Shown here one piece after another: positions 35,901 through 45,094 of a DNA stretch of 64,000 bases; position 1 is the first letter of the stretch; each line of letters starts with the position of its first letter. Origin of the DNA: Spizellomyces punctatus DAOM BR117 (lineage: Eukaryota; Chytridiomycota; Chytridiomycetes; Spizellomycetales; Spizellomycetaceae); contig NW_015971541.1 in the NCBI RefSeq assembly GCF_000182565.1, positions 1 through 64,000 of the forward strand. The letters run 5' to 3'. A model generated the notes under the pieces. It made no database searches, had not been told where the DNA came from, and worked only from the letters and a program-made list of their open reading frames with translations. A program made the position numbers and the translations under genes.

Positions 35901-38739
35901 CATTGCCGTACGATTGTATCCACCACGGCTTTGAACTGGCGGCTGTTTCTCATTCCCAGCGGATCGCCATACAGCACGGCGATCGCAACCTAAAGTACCG
36001 AGAGCTGGACAAGAAAGCGAATGCTGTGGCCTGTCGGTTGCGCGCATTTGGAGTCCAACCAGGCATCTACGTGGCAATAGTAGTGCACAGATCCATTGAG
36101 ATGGCAGTGGCACTGCTTGCAACCTTGAAGGCTGGCGGAGTGTGTGTGCCTATCAGCGCCGACTTCCCCACGGATCGCATCAAGTATATTTTGCAGACGG
36201 TCTCGACCAGGATCGTGTTGACTACGAGGGACGCTTATGACATTGTTCCGTCGCTGGATGCAACGACGTCATGCCATTTGATTGAAGATTTGGCATCCCA
36301 GAATGAAATGGATGAGAAACCAGACGACCTTAGTACTGGAAATACCATTGCGTACTGTATTTTTACGTGAGTACATGAATGGCTATCTCCGAAGTCGCTG
36401 AACTCGCCAATAAGTAGCTTTCATATTCCCATCATTAGGTCGGGAACAACTGGAACACCCAAAGGAGTCATGGTGCCTCATAAGGGAATTGTCAATAACA
36501 TCCTGCACCACCCATTCACGTGCCATTGCAAGCCCGGAGTTAAAGTTGCACAAATGCTGGGAATTTCATTCGACGGCGCACTGCAAGAACTGTACGGAAC
36601 ATGGTTCACGGGGGCCACATTGGTACTTCGCGAGGAAGACATCTTCAAGACTCTCAGAAACGTGGAGTGCATAAACTTGACTCCAACGGGAATCATGCAG
36701 ATGGAGCCAAGCGAGTTTCCCAACCTCAAGGTGGTCCTGGCTATTGGAGAAGCTTGTCCGGACTCGCTTGTGAAGAAGTGGGGTAATCACGTCAATTTCT
36801 ACGTCGACTATGGGGCGGTAGGTTTTTTGGGAGATCATCCAGTAAACCGTATCGTGGTCTCACCTGGACCGCTTTTCAAATATCTTTTAGACCGAGACTT
36901 CCGTTACCACCTCCTGCACACCACCTTTGAAACCCGGGATTCATATCGGTATTGGCAAACCTTTCGCCAATAATTCTTATTACGTGCTTGACAAGAAGCT
37001 GAGACACGTACCAGTGGGCGGGAAGGGACAGATACACGTTGGAGGCATCGGAGTGTCACTGGGCTACATCAACAACCCGGAACTTACGGCATGCAAGTTC
37101 TTGCGGGATCCCTTCAGCAAGACCGGAGGGAGGATGTATGCTACCGGAGACATGGTGCGAAGACTTGCGAATGGGGAACTCGAGTTTGCCGGTAGAGTGG
37201 ACGATCAAATCAAACTTGGAGGCTACCGGGTGGAGCTCAACGAAGTCACCTCGGCACTTCTACGAACGCCGGACGTTGGCCTGGCCGCTGCAATTGTCCA
37301 CGAAAGTGTTCTGATTGCATTCGTTAGCCCGTCCACAGTGAACTTGGACGGTCTCAAGAAGAGCATAGAAAAGTTCCTTCCACCGTACATGATTCCGGGG
37401 AAATTTGTTGCTATCGATGAATTCCCACGCACGTTTAACGGCAAAGCCGACGTGAGACGCTTGCGCGAGGAACTCAAGAACCAGCAATCCAGCACGTTTG
37501 ATTCCGTCATGACGAACACGTTGAGAGATTTTCGACAGCAGCTGCTCGCGCAAATCTGGTCGACGATACTCAAGGTCGACATGGATCGCATTAGGCCTGA
37601 AACTTCCTTCTTTGAGTTGGGCGGTAACTCAATGTCTGCGGTTCGGATGATACTAGCAGCCGGTCAGCAGGGTATCAAATTGACTCTCGCGGACGTGTAC
37701 CAGAAACCCACACTGGCAGCACTCGCACCTGACTCGATTGGAGCGAAGGCAGCAACTCAGCTGTTGAACAGCGGTCCCTCGAGATCAACTCCAAAAAAGA
37801 TCTCATCATCGGTGACAGCAATCCCGTCCAGCTACACGACGCAATTAGAACAGCCTCATAAGAAACCCGAACCAAACGTTCTAACCAGAGCGTCGCCCGG
37901 CGCAAAGAAACTGCGTGTCTTGTGCTTGCATGGCTCGGAAACGAGTGGGAAAATCTTATCCCTTCAATTGCAAGCCCTTCAACAGAAACTGCAAGACCAA
38001 GTCCAGTTCTACTTTGTCGATGGACCACGGAAACAGTACACGTCCTGTAAGTGTGGGAACACCAAAAAAGGTCAATGGCTACCTACTGACTCTGTCTCTC
38101 TTTTTCCCTCCAGATATTTCAAAGTACTTTGATGGCCCCTACTTCCGCTGGCTGCCAGCTTCCTCATATGATGTCGGCGAACGCAGCGCCATGGCGGCCG
38201 TGAACCACCTCATAAACAAGATGGACGCGATCGGAGGGCAATTTGACGGAATTTTAGGATTCTCGGAAGGAGCCAGCATTGTGGAGCTGGTAGATCGTCT
38301 GAGCACACAAGGACGCATTGCCCGAAAATGGAATTTCAGTGTCTTGATCAGTGCATGTACCGTGAAGGTTTCTTCTCCTGGTGCCTCATCATGGCTTCGA
38401 CGTCCTTTTGAAGGAGGATACCTGCGCCTTCCCTCCGTCCACGTTATTAGCTCCAAGGACTACCTGTTCCGAAAAAGCATGAAAGTCGAATGTCGCTACG
38501 AACCAGAGCTACGACATGTGGTCACGCATGACAGCGGACATCAGATCCCTCAAACACCCGGATTCATCAAGCAGTTGGCTGACCGGATTCTAGATGCAGC
38601 TGCGTTGGCTGAAGATCTCTCCTTAGCCTTCCCAACTCACAAAATAGACGACGAGTTCGAGTTTGTGAAGAGGAGCAAGGCAAAGGGCGGGTGGTTGCGG
38701 ACAATACGCCGTGCTATCAAGAATTCAATGATCTCTTGA
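19573..38739 (+). CDS. Five-module non-ribosomal peptide synthetase with C-terminal FSH1-type hydrolase
   Basis: Multimodular peptide synthetase, about 5,950 aa in 20 exons: 19573..20394, 20475..20663, 20751..21020, 21092..21581, 21653..22005, 22075..23997, 24068..24660, 24724..25132, 25200..26388, 26450..27001, 27073..27365, 27431..29570, 29633..32346, 32414..33161, 33218..33472, 33546..35273, 35332..36366, 36439..36817, 36891..38046, 38114..38739. All junctions keep frame except that exon 16 is one base short near 35,090, inside C5. Domain order: partial C-A1-T1-E1-C2-A2-T2-C3-A3-T3-C4-A4-T4a-T4b-C5-A5-T5-FSH1. Each A domain has its SGSTG/SGTTG core, an NGYGPTE-like motif and a closing Lys region. 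Carrier serines lie in GGDSIS, GGDSLA, GLNSLS, GLDSYG, GLESYA and GGNSMS. The architecture predicts a pentapeptide whose first residue is D. By-eye specificity residues (235-331) are A1 D-N-W-L-I-S-G-A-T, A2 D-L-T-E-V-A-G-I-H, A3 D-D-M-A-D-G-G-C-L, A4 D-L-L-T-C-A-A-V-T, A5 D-G-Q-N-L-I-D-V-T. I do not assign substrates from them. Confidence 0.9.
24068..27500 (+). other. NRPS module 2: C2, A2, T2
   Basis: C2 (about 24068-25470) begins with 'PCVPLQSAIV' and has HHSIIDQWS, where the usual Gly after Asp is Gln. It follows E1, so it should accept a D-configured donor. A2 (about 25480-27120) has FTSGSTGEPKG, NGYGPTE (split by an intron) and YRTGD. T2 carries GGDSLA near 27,295. The C2 intron at 24661-24723 is 63 bp, in frame and stop-free, so its retention would go unnoticed by frame alone. 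Confidence 0.85.
27500..30800 (+). other. NRPS module 3: C3, A3, T3
   Basis: C3 (about 27580-28870) starts 'YPCTPMQRSLVAATI', typical of fungal C domains, with intact HHALYDGWS. A3 (about 28920-30500) has YTSGSTGDPKG, NGYGPTE and YRSGDLGR. T3 has its serine in VGLNSLS (about 30,650), a GLxS form instead of the usual GGDS. Confidence 0.85.
30830..34450 (+). other. NRPS module 4: C4, A4 and two carrier domains in tandem
   Basis: C4 (about 30860-32190) opens with 'FPASFTQERMWLAQQ', closer to bacterial LCL domains than to C2/C3, and has HHIIADEWT. A4 (about 32240-33930) has FTSGTTGTPKG and NAYGPTE (split by an intron). Two carrier domains follow: T4a (about 33970-34190, GLDSYGMMRL) and T4b (about 34210-34440, GLESYAIMRL). 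Both end in an LISRKR-like stretch, so they are clearly a duplicated pair, and both keep the modifiable Ser. Confidence 0.87.
34480..37800 (+). other. NRPS module 5: C5 (frameshifted), A5, T5
   Basis: C5 (about 34490-35870) opens 'YPASYTQERMWAAQ' with HHIAVDEWG. Between 'LWNTQSRFASYHV' and 'TIDLSESQRLPDGG' the reading frame moves by one base (about 35,060-35,095), and no intron fits there. A5 (about 35910-37470) has SGTTGTPKG (split by an intron), a variant core DYGATET (made by splicing 36817 to 36891) and YATGD. T5 has GGNSMS near 37,625. Confidence 0.82.
37895..38739 (+). other. FSH1-type serine hydrolase as terminal domain of the NRPS
   Basis: After T5 and a Ser/Pro-rich linker comes an alpha/beta hydrolase of the FSH1 kind: 'LRVLCLHGSETSG' (first strand and oxyanion region), 'YFVDGP', nucleophile elbow GFSEGAS, an Asp in 'HVISSKDYLF' and the catalytic His in 'HDSGHQIPQ'. 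It is in frame with the synthetase through the intron 38047-38113. It would release the peptide by hydrolysis or cyclisation in place of a TE, R or terminal C domain. Related free-standing hydrolases off-load fungal polyketides; the fused form is unusual. Confidence 0.82.
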
Positions 38740-38985
38740 ATAGAAGTAACAGATGAAAAGCAATCCTCATAGAGAGTTATTGTAGAATACATAGTAGGAG
38801 TAGAAGATGATGCCTCATCATTATGTCACTTTGTACATGATTTTTTGATTTTCACTTAATCACATCCCCAAAAAGCCATCCATTTCCACGACTAGCGAGA
38901 TTATTTTAGACAAAAGATGCAGACGAAATAGATCCTGAAGCCATCAATTGGTATAAGGAAAGGCGACACCAACCGAACGACGTGT
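38740..38985. other. NRPS 3' flank
   Basis: AT-rich 3' flank with no gene. It presumably carries the NRPS 3' UTR and polyadenylation signals. Repeat material begins just beyond it. Confidence 0.4.
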
Positions 38986-38987
38986 GT

Positions 38988-40385
38988 TCTGACAAGCTTG
39001 TAGCGCGGATTCAGGGCTTTCTAGAACCACTTTGGTCTTGTCAATATGTTAATAATTCGCTAACTTTTTCAATTTACCATCCCATGACATTTCCGATGAA
39101 ATCAATCAGCTAATTCCAACAGTCACCACTTGAACAAATATTCTGTCTTTAAAACACGTGTTGGATCATTAGTACTGTATAGCGCCGACAAATCAGATGT
39201 GTTTATCGCGCCCCAAACAAGTCCACTGGCAAAGACTATCGAACAAGTCAACAAATGAAAGGGCAGATGAGAATATGATGACTACGTCACTTTTGAAGTC
39301 CATGGGCTGAAAATGACATTCTATTCAGATACAATACAAGGGCTGGCGAAAGAACTATTATGCTGCCACATTAGTTGAGCTTGGTTGGTATGTACCCAAT
39401 GGCATTTCTTTTCATTCTGTCATTCATCTCGCTGACATGCAGTCTTTTTAGTCTCCAAGCCTTGTCACTGAACATCCTCTGGCTTGTGACGCTGCCCAGT
39501 CGATTCGCTCCTGGATGCAAGAGTCTGGCTTGAATGCTCCGGATCAAGGCCCAGTAGGGACCGTGTGGTGGTGGGCAATTATCCGGTTAGAACCAACCGT
39601 TACGTATTGCGTGTATAACTGCCTACAAGTAGTTAGTTAGCTTTTCCGGACCGGTTGTCGCCGGTTTATCCCTGGTGTAGTAGCTAGTGCCAGTTTCTGT
39701 CACCTCTACACTAAGACAACTACCTAAGAAAGTGTTTTGACAAGCTTGCAGGGCTTTCTAGAACCGTTTTGCTCTTGTCGATAGGTTAATAGCTCGCCTA
39801 GTTATTCAAGTTACTGTCCCATGACAATCTCGATGAAATCGATCAATTAATTCCAACAGTCCCCTTCCCCCCATCTTGTTTCTTTATCCCTCGATGCAAG
39901 CATCTGCCCAATGCTCAAGCACTCTCTCAAGTCCATCATGAGAATTCTGCTCTGGTGCCGAGGACCTCATCCACCTGACAACAGTGATCAGAACCAGCTG
40001 CAACCAATTGGATAGGTTGACAAAGCTGCTATTATGCTGCCACATTTGTTGAGCTTGGTTGGTATATACCAACAGCATTTCTTTTCATTCTGTCATTCTG
40101 TCACTGACATGCAGTTTTTTTAGTCTCCAAGCACTTGTCACTGAAGATTCTCTGGCTTGTGACACTGCCCAGTCGATTCGCTCCTGGATGCAAGAGTCTG
40201 CTATCAAGAGTTCCAGACCAGAGCCTAGCAGGGACCGCGTGTGGTAGTGGACAATTATCCGGTTACAACCAACCGTTGCGTATTGCGTGTATAATTGCCA
40301 AGTAGTAGTTAGCTAGCTTTTCCGAACCGGTTGTCGCCGGTTCATTCCCCTGGTGTACGAGGCGTTGACATTTGTTTTTGCCAAT
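38988..40385 (+). repeat. Two diverged direct copies of a ~650-730-bp element
   Basis: Copy 1 (about 38988-39715) and copy 2 (about 39738-40385) share long blocks in the same order: 'gacaagctt...gggctttctagaacc', 'aattccaacagtc', 'gcatttcttttcattctg', 'gcccagtcgattcgctcc', 'attatccggtta', 'gtattgcgtgtataa' and 'agcttttccg.accggttg'. Copy 1 carries extra sequence in the middle. No protein is encoded. The right end contains words resembling tRNA promoter boxes (for example 'ggttcattcc' near 40,340). Probably a dead non-coding mobile element. Confidence 0.65.
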
Positions 40386-40594
40386 ACACTACTGACAGTG
40401 CCATACGGTATCCTAAACTCAACGTCCCCCATAAATAAGCCGTGTCATGCTGTCGCCTTTGGATGCTGGATGCGAGACGAATGTACTGGGATCTCCTTGG
40501 CAATATACGCTACTATCCATTGTATCCAGTGACTTATGCATCCATTTATATTGAAAAGCACTTAGTGATAAGGTTTGGATGCTGGCGGTGACGA

Positions 40595-40910
40595 TTTTTT
40601 TTTTTTTTCTGAAGAATGAACGGTCTACATTAGTGTGCAGGTGGTAGAAAATGTCACTAGGGACAAAATTCTCCCTCCAACCCACTACAGCCGGTTCTAA
40701 TTTACAATTAGCCAGCCTGTCCAACCCTTCATAACCTATCCTGCAAACGAGTCCCACCCCTATCCTAACTCGCTACAGGTTCCAGCCTGGGTTGAACTGG
40801 GGTACGTGCAAAGCAGCACGATTCCACTAACTAACTACCACTAGGCCCAATTGCACATGCAATACATTACGGTTGTTTCTAACCGGGTAACTAAGCCCAC
40901 CACCACGAGA
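40595..40910 (-). repeat. Possible tRNA-derived SINE, inverted third copy of the repeat end
   Basis: On the minus strand this segment repeats the right end of the direct copies (block 'ccggttagaa.caaccgt', 'gtattgc', 'gtagttagttag'). It also shows an A-box-like 'ggcctagtggtag' (+ 40835-40847) and a B-box-like 'agttcaaccc' (+ 40789-40798), with a five-base-pair hairpin between them where an anticodon arm would be. Its minus-strand 3' end is a run of 14 A (T run at 40595-40608). Head, body and A tail are the layout of a SINE. Promoter function and mobility are inferred. Confidence 0.45.
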
Positions 40911-41522
40911 GAAATCCTACTAAGCCCTTTGATTCCGAAATTCTTCGTCCGAGGATGTTCAGATACTAATTAAACCAGAATTAGACTCGGAATATGCGTG
41001 GGAAAATACAAAGATAATGCATACCTGCGATCGTAGCAGTATAGTAGTAATAGTGTTTGCGAGGGGTTATGTTGTATTTGTCGGGCGGACGAGGTCCTCG
41101 ACACCAGAGCGGCATTCTCATGATGATGGACTGAGATATGTTGGGCAGATGCTTGCGAGTCGAGGATGGGTAAAGAGGAAAGAGGGAAGGCCCCCCTTTT
41201 ATAGACCTTTGGCATGCGCCACATCGCAGTTTAAAAAAAAAGTTACATTAGCATGCCACACCAATCTGAGTGATAGAGGGGGTGCTGATTATGCGATATG
41301 ATTAACCGGATTAATCCGGATAATAATGGGTCCTAGTGCCATTTGCAATCACCTCCACATTAATATTTCCAATGTCGCTAATACGGTAAGATCGGCTGAC
41401 TTTCGCTCATATCACGCTAGATTTTTTTAAGTTTCAACATATATGTGATCCGGCATTAAGTAACTGTTTTCCACCCTTCGACCGTGTCCTACTTCGTTGG
41501 TATTACTTGCCCAATGTAGCAC

Positions 41523-42920
41523 CTATGGGAGTGTCGCGCCATCCATGCTTATCGCTTGATTCCCATCCCCCTGCAATCCTCCAGTGCGAGCGGCTCCACC
41601 CTCCGCGTCCCACACCTCCATCTCCCTTTCCACTTGTCGAAGTTCTTCTCCCTTCGGCTCCCACGTCAGATCCCACTGGAACATTTCACCAAGCTTCATC
41701 TTTCTCTCCCTGCAAATCTCATAATAACTCGTCAGCAAAAACGGCTGCATGAGGCTCGGCATTGGATCGCGCCACGAAAATATCACATCCCGCGTAGTTG
41801 TTAATTTTGCGAGATGGCGAAGATACTGCTTCAGAGACACTCCTTCGTGCTGCCACATTACCATGCCGGGAAATAGCTGGCGTTTTGCTCCAATTTTGGC
41901 CAGCGTAAATGAAAATGATTCCAACGGAGAACTGGTATCCACTGCACTGGTGAGCGCGTTTACAAGCCCCTCGTTTTGCTTAAAGAGATGGATGCCAGAC
42001 GTGGCGCGCGGATTACATTCGATAGCAACAAGCCGCGAATCTGTCTCAATGAAGTCTAGCGCAATTTGTCCGGTATATCCCAGTTTCTGTATGAGAACCT
42101 CGACATACGACCGAATACCAGGATGATCGATGGATTTGAAGTAAACACAAGATGATCCATCCACGGTGTCCTGTACGGGATATATCGCAAGCGCGAGCAT
42201 CTTGCCGTCCCGCGCTACAGAGTACGTGCAAAATTGCTTTCCATAGATCCAGACCTGAGCAACGTAGTGATTATCGGGCCCTATGAGAATATTGTCGGGG
42301 AGTGGGTGGTTGGCCTTCAAATGGTAGAGGTTGGATTTGGCGCGGCCAAAGACGGGTTTCAATGCTAGGTCAGAACTACGATCGAGATTCTGTACATCCT
42401 CCACTGATCGACATAACCATGTTTCTGGAGCATCGAGATTGAATCGACGGAGAATTTTGTGAAAGTACCATTTGTTGTGTAGGCAAATAAGCATGTCGAA
42501 TGACGGAGCAAAGAGTTTACCGATGATTTCTGGGTTGCCCTTGCAGATCTGTGTCACATGGAATACCTCCTCGTGTAAAGGAACGATAAGGTCAATATTG
42601 GCCTCCACAATCGCTTTCTTTACGCCTTTGACGTAGCCTGCTGGGTCGACGTGAGGTGCAGGGACATGCCAGGATTTCTTGACGGCTCTCGAGAATTTGC
42701 AAACATGGTACTTCATGGGGTCCACAACGTAGACCTTATGGCCGCTGGCTTTGAGTTGACGGGCGAGGTCAAGGGACACTGGGAACCGGCCGTTTGTCAG
42801 CAGGATATTGAGCTTCCTTTTTGCTTGCTTGCTTGAGTGAAACCGTGGTACAAGTTGCTCTTGGGAATCAAGGGAAGCGTCGCCGTTGTGATTTTTGTCG
42901 TCTTTCGGACTATCTGGCAT
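41523..42920 (-). CDS. ATP-grasp enzyme, carbamoyl-phosphate-synthase-like fold
   Basis: Single-exon protein of 465 aa. The N-terminal part, 'ILLTNGRFPVSLDLARQLKASG' (written here without its last two residues), is the Rossmann-like pre-ATP-grasp fold. Next come 'NIDLIVPLHEEVF', 'HNKWYFHKIL', the nucleotide-binding strand 'ALKPVFGRAKSN', 'QIALDFIE', and the Mg-binding end 'LVAIECNPRATSGIHLF' with Glu and Asn ligands. Such enzymes join a carboxylate to an amine or similar nucleophile through an acyl-phosphate. The fungal relatives I can recall are uncharacterised, so no substrate is proposed. The start at 42920 is the first ATG after a TATA-like element. It is divergent from an alpha/beta hydrolase gene with an extremely short spacer, suggesting co-expression. 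It lies 2.8 kb beyond the NRPS across a repeat block, so cluster membership is possible but not shown. Confidence 0.85.
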   Translation of the reverse strand: MPDSPKDDKNHNGDASLDSQEQLVPRFHSSKQAKRKLNILLTNGRFPVSLDLARQLKASGHKVYVVDPMKYHVCKFSRAVKKSWHVPAPHVDPAGYVKGVKKAIVEANIDLIVPLHEEVFHVTQICKGNPEIIGKLFAPSFDMLICLHNKWYFHKILRRFNLDAPETWLCRSVEDVQNLDRSSDLALKPVFGRAKSNLYHLKANHPLPDNILIGPDNHYVAQVWIYGKQFCTYSVARDGKMLALAIYPVQDTVDGSSCVYFKSIDHPGIRSYVEVLIQKLGYTGQIALDFIETDSRLVAIECNPRATSGIHLFKQNEGLVNALTSAVDTSSPLESFSFTLAKIGAKRQLFPGMVMWQHEGVSLKQYLRHLAKLTTTRDVIFSWRDPMPSLMQPFLLTSYYEICRERKMKLGEMFQWDLTWEPKGEELRQVEREMEVWDAEGGAARTGGLQGDGNQAISMDGATLP

Positions 42921-43048
42921 GGTTTGAGTAGGTTGGCAGGATTGGAGTAAGTGAGGAGAGCGAGAAGGAGAGCTGTTGACATTTATAAGACATGGTGCAA
43001 AAACGTGCAGTGTGGAAAACTGAATCCATTACGAAGCGTCATCCATCA
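42921..43048. promoter_or_regulatory. Shared divergent promoter with two-way TATA element
   Basis: Only 128 bp separate the ATP-grasp start (-) and the preferred hydrolase start (+). The element 'atttataaga' at 42981-42990 reads as TTTATAAG on + and CTTATAAA on -. Initiation about 30 bp away in each direction would fall near 43015 (+) and 42955 (-), suiting both starts. This is also why the earlier ATG at 42992, only 2 bp after the element, is not preferred. Confidence 0.5.
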
Positions 43049-44176
43049 ATGACGGATGCGCTTACGTCATTCAGATCGACGCAGCCAAAGAAGGCCTCTT
43101 TTGCACGAGACCTTTTATTAACGAAATCCGCCCGAGCGGACGTGTACAGCCTGCACATGTTACGGCCTAGATGGGTTCTGCACCTGGAAGCATGGTGCTG
43201 GCGCTTCCTAACAGATATTGGTTTCTTCTTCCACCGTCGCGCATTGCCCCGCCCCATATCCCCATCGTTTAACCGAAGAATCAAATCCACCTTGTCTCCC
43301 CTAGAGGGCTACATCGACCTGGTCTTTTACACTCCCAATGACTACCATCTGCGATTCAATGGGTCGGACGATGTTACAAGATACCCTGTCCTAGTTAACT
43401 TCCATGGTGGTGGCTTCACCATTGGCCGCGCTACAGACGACAGTCGGTGGGCAACCACCGTGGTACAGAATCTGAACTGTATTGTCGTCAGCGTCGATTA
43501 TCGCTGCGCGCCAGAGGCCCCTTTTCCGACCGCAGTGGAAGATGGCGCAGATGCAATATTGTGGCTCCTTCTCAATGCCAAAGAGTTGAAACTGGATCCG
43601 TCCAAGTTGGCTGTTAGCGGGTTTTCCGCCGGTGGGAATCTGGCTTTCACAAGTCTCCTCCGCTTACAGGTCGAATTGATCCGTCGCAGAACTGACATGC
43701 CAGAACTCTCCTCGATCATTAAAGGGATCATTGCATGGTATCCCAGCACAGATTTCACTCGTCCACGTATCGAGCGCCGCAAAACCAACATCCGCCCGGA
43801 CAAGGAACTGCCTGCTTTCTTCACTAGACTATTTGACGCTAGCTACCTCTATCCCCCGAAAACAGTAGACGTGAGTGACCCTTATTTGTCTCCAGCTGCA
43901 GCCAGCGATGTCATTTTGCATGAAGGGTTACCCGCTACCGTAGTTATGTACACGTGCGAATGGGATGAGCTAAGGGACGAAGCAGAGAGATTTAAAGATC
44001 GACTTACGGCCCTGGGGAAATACGTAAGATACACAATGATCGAGGGAGTAGCGCATGCCTGGGACAAAAACCCGTTTGGTGTGAATGTCATTCGAGATCG
44101 CTATTATTCGGACGCGTGCGATCAACTAAGAAGGCTCTTCCATAGCACCTCAGACATTTCTGAATCAAAAGTGTAA
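43049..44176 (+). CDS. Alpha/beta hydrolase, hormone-sensitive-lipase family
   Basis: Single-exon esterase/lipase-like enzyme, about 375 aa from 43049 (394 aa if the ATG at 42992 is used). Motifs: oxyanion-hole HGGG in 'VNFHGGGFTIGRA', 'VSVDYRCAPEAPFPTAVED', nucleophile Ser in 'VSGFSAGGNLA', acid Asp in 'CEWDELRDEAERF', and catalytic His in 'GVAHAWDKNP'. The complete triad predicts an active carboxylic-ester hydrolase. A hydrophobic helix, 'WCWRFLTDIGFFF', lies before the catalytic domain and may tether it to a membrane. Divergent transcription with the ATP-grasp gene suggests that the pair acts in one pathway, one enzyme making an ester/amide-type bond and the other cutting one; that is inference. 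The stop codon overlaps the first unit of a tandem duplication. Confidence 0.87.
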   Translation: MTDALTSFRSTQPKKASFARDLLLTKSARADVYSLHMLRPRWVLHLEAWCWRFLTDIGFFFHRRALPRPISPSFNRRIKSTLSPLEGYIDLVFYTPNDYHLRFNGSDDVTRYPVLVNFHGGGFTIGRATDDSRWATTVVQNLNCIVVSVDYRCAPEAPFPTAVEDGADAILWLLLNAKELKLDPSKLAVSGFSAGGNLAFTSLLRLQVELIRRRTDMPELSSIIKGIIAWYPSTDFTRPRIERRKTNIRPDKELPAFFTRLFDASYLYPPKTVDVSDPYLSPAAASDVILHEGLPATVVMYTCEWDELRDEAERFKDRLTALGKYVRYTMIEGVAHAWDKNPFGVNVIRDRYYSDACDQLRRLFHSTSDISESKV

Positions 44177-44446
44177 TAATCACATGTAGAATTGACTTGT
44201 GTGTAGAATATCTATGCTGTGTTCTGAGGCCTTTCATTTGGCCGTGATGCTCAATGACACACATCTAAGGCATTGGTGTACTAGATGACCATTACTCCTA
44301 CCCCGCTGTGAGAAAAGTGCAATAATCACACGTAGAATTGACTTGCGTGTAGAATATCTATGCTGTGTTCTGAGGCCTTCCTTTGGCCGTGATGCTCAAT
44401 GACACACATCTAAGGCATTGATGACCATTACTCCTACACCGCTGTG
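44175..44446 (+). repeat. Tandem duplication, 146-bp period
   Basis: Two near-identical copies, 44175-44320 and 44321-44446, share 'agaattgactt', 'agaatatctatgctgtg' and 'gaggcctt'. The second lacks a few bases. The duplication starts at the stop codon of the hydrolase, so it covers that gene's 3' UTR. It could be real or an assembly artefact, because unreliable sequence begins just afterwards. Confidence 0.75.
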
Positions 44447-44519
44447 CCAAAATGCATGGCTGGTTGAAAGATCTGTGACTTTGAACAGCGTACACTTCGC
44501 CATTGGAGTTTGTCCGTGC

Positions 44520-45094
44520 CGGCCCCCCCCCCCCCCCCCCCCCCCCAAACACATAAAACCATTAACCCACACCCACCCCACTCCCCCCCCCCCCGGCCCA
44601 ATTTTAAAAAAAGTTTTTTGCTTTGTGGGGGGGGGGGGTCCAAAAAACCTTTCCCCCTCCTTCCACACCCCTGGGTTTAATTTTTCCAAAAACCCAGTTG
44701 AAAGGGGGGGGGGAAAAAAAACCGGGTTTGGGGAAATTAAAACTATTCAAAAAAAAATTCCCCCTGGGTTTTTTAATAGCCCAAATTTTTTCCCCCCATT
44801 TTACGCCGGAGCGGGAATTTTCCTAAAAAAGAGGGGCCCCTTTCCCCATGTGGTGGGACCCGTCTCCCCCCCGCAAATCCCAACCTTGGACGCCGGGTAA
44901 AGCGGGGAAAAGTAACCCGGCTCTTTGGGCAATTTTGGGCCACCCCCAATAAAGGGTTCCCCCCTGCCTGACGAAGTTAGCTATTTAAGAGAAAACAACC
45001 CACCCGGAGTAAGAGTAAAACAAGCCAGGGGCAGAAAACACCTCCAACGGTAAAAGGAGCAAACCCCTTTCCCTCCCTTTTCTTTTGTCTTGAG
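44520..45094. other. Unreliable homopolymer-rich sequence before the gap
   Basis: Runs of C, G, A and T of up to 26 bases follow one another (for example C at 44523-44546) and stretch to the edge of the N gap. This is the signature of failing read ends, not of biology. No feature should be called here; open frames crossing it are meaningless. Confidence 0.75.

Noticed and set aside
42992-43048. Upstream ATG of the alpha/beta hydrolase
   Set aside because: It is only 2 bp after the TATA-like element; the next in-frame ATG at 43049 fits the expected transcript start better.
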